Below, one piece after another: positions 61,936-64,000 of a stretch of DNA of 64,000 nt. The stretch is taken from assembly GCF_001429285.1 (NCBI RefSeq), contig NZ_LMJJ01000001.1:254565-318564 (forward strand). Reading direction: 5' to 3'. The stretch comes from Ensifer sp. Root278 (lineage in GTDB: Bacteria > Pseudomonadota > Alphaproteobacteria > Rhizobiales > Rhizobiaceae). Both the position numbers and the translations under genes were made by a program. How positions within the stretch are numbered: position 1 is the first letter of the stretch; every line of letters starts with the position of its first letter. The notes beneath the pieces are model-generated. The model saw nothing but the letters and a program-made list of their open reading frames with translations, searched no databases and was not told where the DNA came from.

Positions 61936-62910
61936 ATGAGGGTTTTCGCGATGGTGCAGCCGGTTCAGGCCAAGGTCATGGGAGCGCGGGAATGGGGCAT
62001 GTTGATCATGCTCTCTCTCCTCTGGGGCGGCTCCTTCTTCTTCATCGGTATCGCCGTCAAGGCGCTGCCGCCATTTACGATCGTGGCGCTGAGGGTCAGC
62101 CTCGCGGCGGTCGCACTGCTCGTTTTCCTGCGCCTTGCGGGACTGTCGATGCCGCGGGACCCGCGTGTGTGGCTGGCGTTCTTCGGCATGGGGCTGCTCA
62201 ACAATCTCATCCCCTTTTCGCTCATCGTCTGGGGGCAGACGCATATCGCCAGCGGCCTCGCCTCGATCCTCAACGCCACCACGCCGCTTTTCGGCGTGAT
62301 CGTCGCGCATCTGCTGACCGATGACGAGAAGCTGACCGTCAACCGCTTCGCCGGCGTGGTCGTCGGTTTCCTGGGCGTTGCCATGATGATTGGTCCGGCG
62401 GCACTCGGCGGGCTCGGCTCGAACCTTGTTGCTCAGCTTGCCGTTCTCGGTGCGGCGCTCTCCTATTCGCTCGCCGGTGTCTTTGCCCGCCGCTTCAAGC
62501 GCATGGGCGTGGCACCGATCGTGACGGCCACCGGCCAGGTCTCTGCTGCCAGCATCATGCTGGTGCCGCTGTCGCTGCTCGTCGATCATCCCTGGACGCT
62601 TACGATGCCCGGCCTCGACGTCTGGGCCGCAATCGTCGGCATTGCTCTGGTCTCCACGGCGCTCGCTTATGTCCTGTTCTTCCGCATCCTGGAAACGGCT
62701 GGAGTCACCAACCTGATGCTCGTCACCTTCCTGATCCCGGTCAGCGCCATTCTGCTTGGCGCGACGTTCCTGGGCGAGACGCTGGAGCCCAAGCACTTTC
62801 TCGGCATGGCGCTGATTGCAGCGGGTCTGGCAGCAATCGACGGGCGACTTCTTCGCCTCTTTTCTCGGCCGGCCGTCGACCCCAAGTTAGAGTGCCGCGA
62901 GAACGTCTGA
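61936..62910 (+). CDS. DMT superfamily (EamA) transporter
   Basis: Predicted ten-helix transporter of 324 residues. First repeat MLIMLSLLWGGSFFFIGIAVKALPPFTIVALRVSLAAVAL, second repeat FRILETAGVTNLMLVTFLIPVSAILLGATFLGETLEPKHFLGMALIAAG. It is divergent from the LysR gene and followed by a strong terminator. Substrate unknown; exporters of amino acids or metabolites are typical of the family. Confidence 0.85.
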   Translation: MRVFAMVQPVQAKVMGAREWGMLIMLSLLWGGSFFFIGIAVKALPPFTIVALRVSLAAVALLVFLRLAGLSMPRDPRVWLAFFGMGLLNNLIPFSLIVWGQTHIASGLASILNATTPLFGVIVAHLLTDDEKLTVNRFAGVVVGFLGVAMMIGPAALGGLGSNLVAQLAVLGAALSYSLAGVFARRFKRMGVAPIVTATGQVSAASIMLVPLSLLVDHPWTLTMPGLDVWAAIVGIALVSTALAYVLFFRILETAGVTNLMLVTFLIPVSAILLGATFLGETLEPKHFLGMALIAAGLAAIDGRLLRLFSRPAVDPKLECRENV

Positions 62911-62934
62911 GCGTTCCCTTCTTACACGCATTGC

Positions 62935-62972
62935 GGGCCGGTGGGCGAAAGCACCACCGGCCCTGTTTTTTT
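62935..62972 (+). terminator. Terminator after the EamA gene
   Basis: GGGCCGGTGG and CCACCGGCCC form a perfect 10-bp stem with a nine-base loop, followed by TGTTTTTTT. Confidence 0.9.
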
Positions 62973-63032
62973 CAGCTGGGTTGTCGGCTATTCCTTGCCG
63001 CCACCGTCTTTGTTTCAGGAGCAGGAGTTCCG

Positions 63033-63407
63033 ATGCTTTACGCCGTGTTTTGCTACAACAACGAAAATGTCACCAGTGAGTGGAGCAAGGAGCAGGATGA
63101 TAAGGTCATGCGTGACTTGGCGGCCGTACAGAGCAAATATGCTGAAGCCGGAAAACTTGGGCCGGTGGCCCGCCTGATGCCAACGACAACGGCGACGACG
63201 CTTCGGCACACTCACAGCGAGACGATCGTCACCGACGGCCCTTTCGCCGAAACCAAGGAACAGTTGCTCGGCTTCTATGTCGTCGACTGCGCGTCTATGG
63301 ACGAAGCACTCGAATTTGCTCGTGATCTGAGTTCTGCCAACCCGGCGGCCGGCTCCTACGAAATCCGACCCCTTGCCATCTACAAACCCAGTGAGCTTGC
63401 TTCATGA
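63033..63407 (+). CDS. DGPF/YCII-related domain protein paired with an ECF sigma factor
   Basis: Protein of 124 residues in the YCII-like fold. It has the DGPF tetrad in IVTDGPFAETKEQLLGFYVVDC near 70-90 and the C-terminal GSYEIRPLAIY. Such genes characteristically precede an ECF42-type sigma factor, as here (the next start overlaps this stop by four bases). ATG 63033 has AGGAG 7 bases before it. Its role in the pair is unknown. Confidence 0.85.
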   Translation: MLYAVFCYNNENVTSEWSKEQDDKVMRDLAAVQSKYAEAGKLGPVARLMPTTTATTLRHTHSETIVTDGPFAETKEQLLGFYVVDCASMDEALEFARDLSSANPAAGSYEIRPLAIYKPSELAS

Positions 63408-64000
63408 CAGACACAGCCTGGATAGACCTCGCACTCGTTTCAGCCCGGCCGCAGGCAGTGGGCGCATTGCTGCGCTATTTCCGTAATCTCGATACGGCCG
63501 AGGAAGCGTTCCAGGAGGCTTGCATCCGGGCTTTGAAGACCTGGCCGAAGAGTGGCCCGCCGCGCGATCCTGCGGCGTGGCTGATCTTCGTCGGCCGCAA
63601 CAGCGGCATCGACAAGGTCCGGCGCCAGTCCCGCGAGACGGCGCTGCCACCGGAGGAAATGCTCTCCGATCTCGAGGATCAGGAGAGCAATCTCGCCGAC
63701 CGGCTGGATGGCTCGCAATATCGCGACGACATTCTTCGGCTGCTGTTCGTCTGCAGCAACCCGGCTCTGCCGGCAACCCAGCAGATCGCGCTGGCTCTGC
63801 GCATCGTCTCGGGCCTTTCGGTCAAGCAGATTGCCCGCGCCTTTCTCGTCAGCGAAGCGGCGATGGAGCAGCGCATCACCCGCGCCAAGTCCCGCGTCGC
63901 GGCGGCCGGCCTTGCTTTCGAAACGCCCGATGTTGCCGATCGTGCCGACCGGCTCGCCGCCGTCGCAACGATGATCTATCTCGTCTTCAACGAAGGCTAT
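63404..64000 (+). CDS. ECF-type RNA polymerase sigma factor, 3' end outside window
   Basis: Partial gene: 199 residues from the ATG, open to the window end. It begins MTDTAWIDLALVSARPQAVGALLRYFRNLDTAEEAFQEACIRALKTWP, a sigma-2 region, followed by the linker PPEEMLSDLEDQE and a sigma-4 region around LSVKQIARAFLVSEAAMEQRITRAKSRV. The region VATMIYLVFNEGY continues into the SnoaL/TPR-type extension seen in ECF42 factors. The downstream end cannot be judged. It is translationally coupled to the DGPF gene and not paired with an obvious anti-sigma factor. Confidence 0.85.
   Translation, partial: MTDTAWIDLALVSARPQAVGALLRYFRNLDTAEEAFQEACIRALKTWPKSGPPRDPAAWLIFVGRNSGIDKVRRQSRETALPPEEMLSDLEDQESNLADRLDGSQYRDDILRLLFVCSNPALPATQQIALALRIVSGLSVKQIARAFLVSEAAMEQRITRAKSRVAAAGLAFETPDVADRADRLAAVATMIYLVFNEGY

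Overview
The window is high-GC alphaproteobacterial DNA, most probably a chromosome segment of a Rhizobiaceae member close to Sinorhizobium/Ensifer. The support is the dnaA-rpsT-echA-mutM-ubiE-ubiB neighbourhood, an iolY-iolR-iolCDEB cluster, a NasT/NasS-controlled assimilatory nitrate operon, GANTC (CcrM-type) sites upstream of dnaA, and two families of rhizobial-type intergenic palindromes. The genus is inferred from gene content and order, not from a search. I saw no rRNA, tRNA, prophage, transposase or CRISPR array.

Layout. 1-5.4 kb: a ugpBAEC glycerol-3-phosphate type ABC importer behind a probable Pho box, ending in an overlapping EEP-fold phosphodiesterase gene. 5.6-17.6 kb: mostly housekeeping and small-molecule export genes (gshB, yifB/comM, cysK, two LysE-type exporters, a DMT exporter with an overlapping NIPSNAP-like gene and a divergent Lrp regulator, dut, prfC, a B3/4-domain protein, a second DMT exporter, an AraC regulator). 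17.7-30.3 kb: the complete assimilatory nitrate module, with nasT-nasS regulators, then a control region (NtrC-like site, sigma54 promoter, hairpin leader and U-tract), then nrtABC importer, nirBD nitrite reductase, nasA nitrate reductase and cysG for siroheme. 30.3-31.5 kb: a DUF2268-like metalloprotease and a GFA-family protein.

31.7-40.0 kb: inositol catabolism. iolB, iolE, iolD and iolC are transcribed leftward from an IolR-controlled promoter, with iolR and iolY upstream. The same GGAA-N6-TTC operator core lies before iolC, iolR and iolY. Two REPIN-like elements sit on either side of iolE. 40.2-53.3 kb: a class II glutamine amidotransferase, coaBC, a GAF-GGDEF cyclase, an ABC-F ATPase, a CDF transporter, a DUF4239 membrane protein, an MFS exporter, an ankyrin/deaminase pair, an atypical SDR, a small secreted protein and a GNAT acetyltransferase. 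53.5-60.8 kb: ubiEB, mutM, an enoyl-CoA hydratase, rpsT and dnaA, with a 0.94-kb dnaA upstream region carrying a GANTC cluster. 60.9-64 kb: a LysR regulator divergent from a DMT exporter, then a DGPF/YCII protein overlapping an ECF sigma-factor gene that runs off the window.

The genes fall into three metabolic modules (phosphate-linked uptake, nitrate assimilation, inositol catabolism) set in core chromosome. I did not find a clearly new defence or biosynthetic system. The most unusual signals are the layered control region of the nitrate operon, repeated palindromic elements that interrupt operons or coincide with stop codons, an SDR lacking its catalytic Tyr/Lys, a terminator-like hairpin between ugpB and ugpA, and the GANTC cluster ahead of dnaA.
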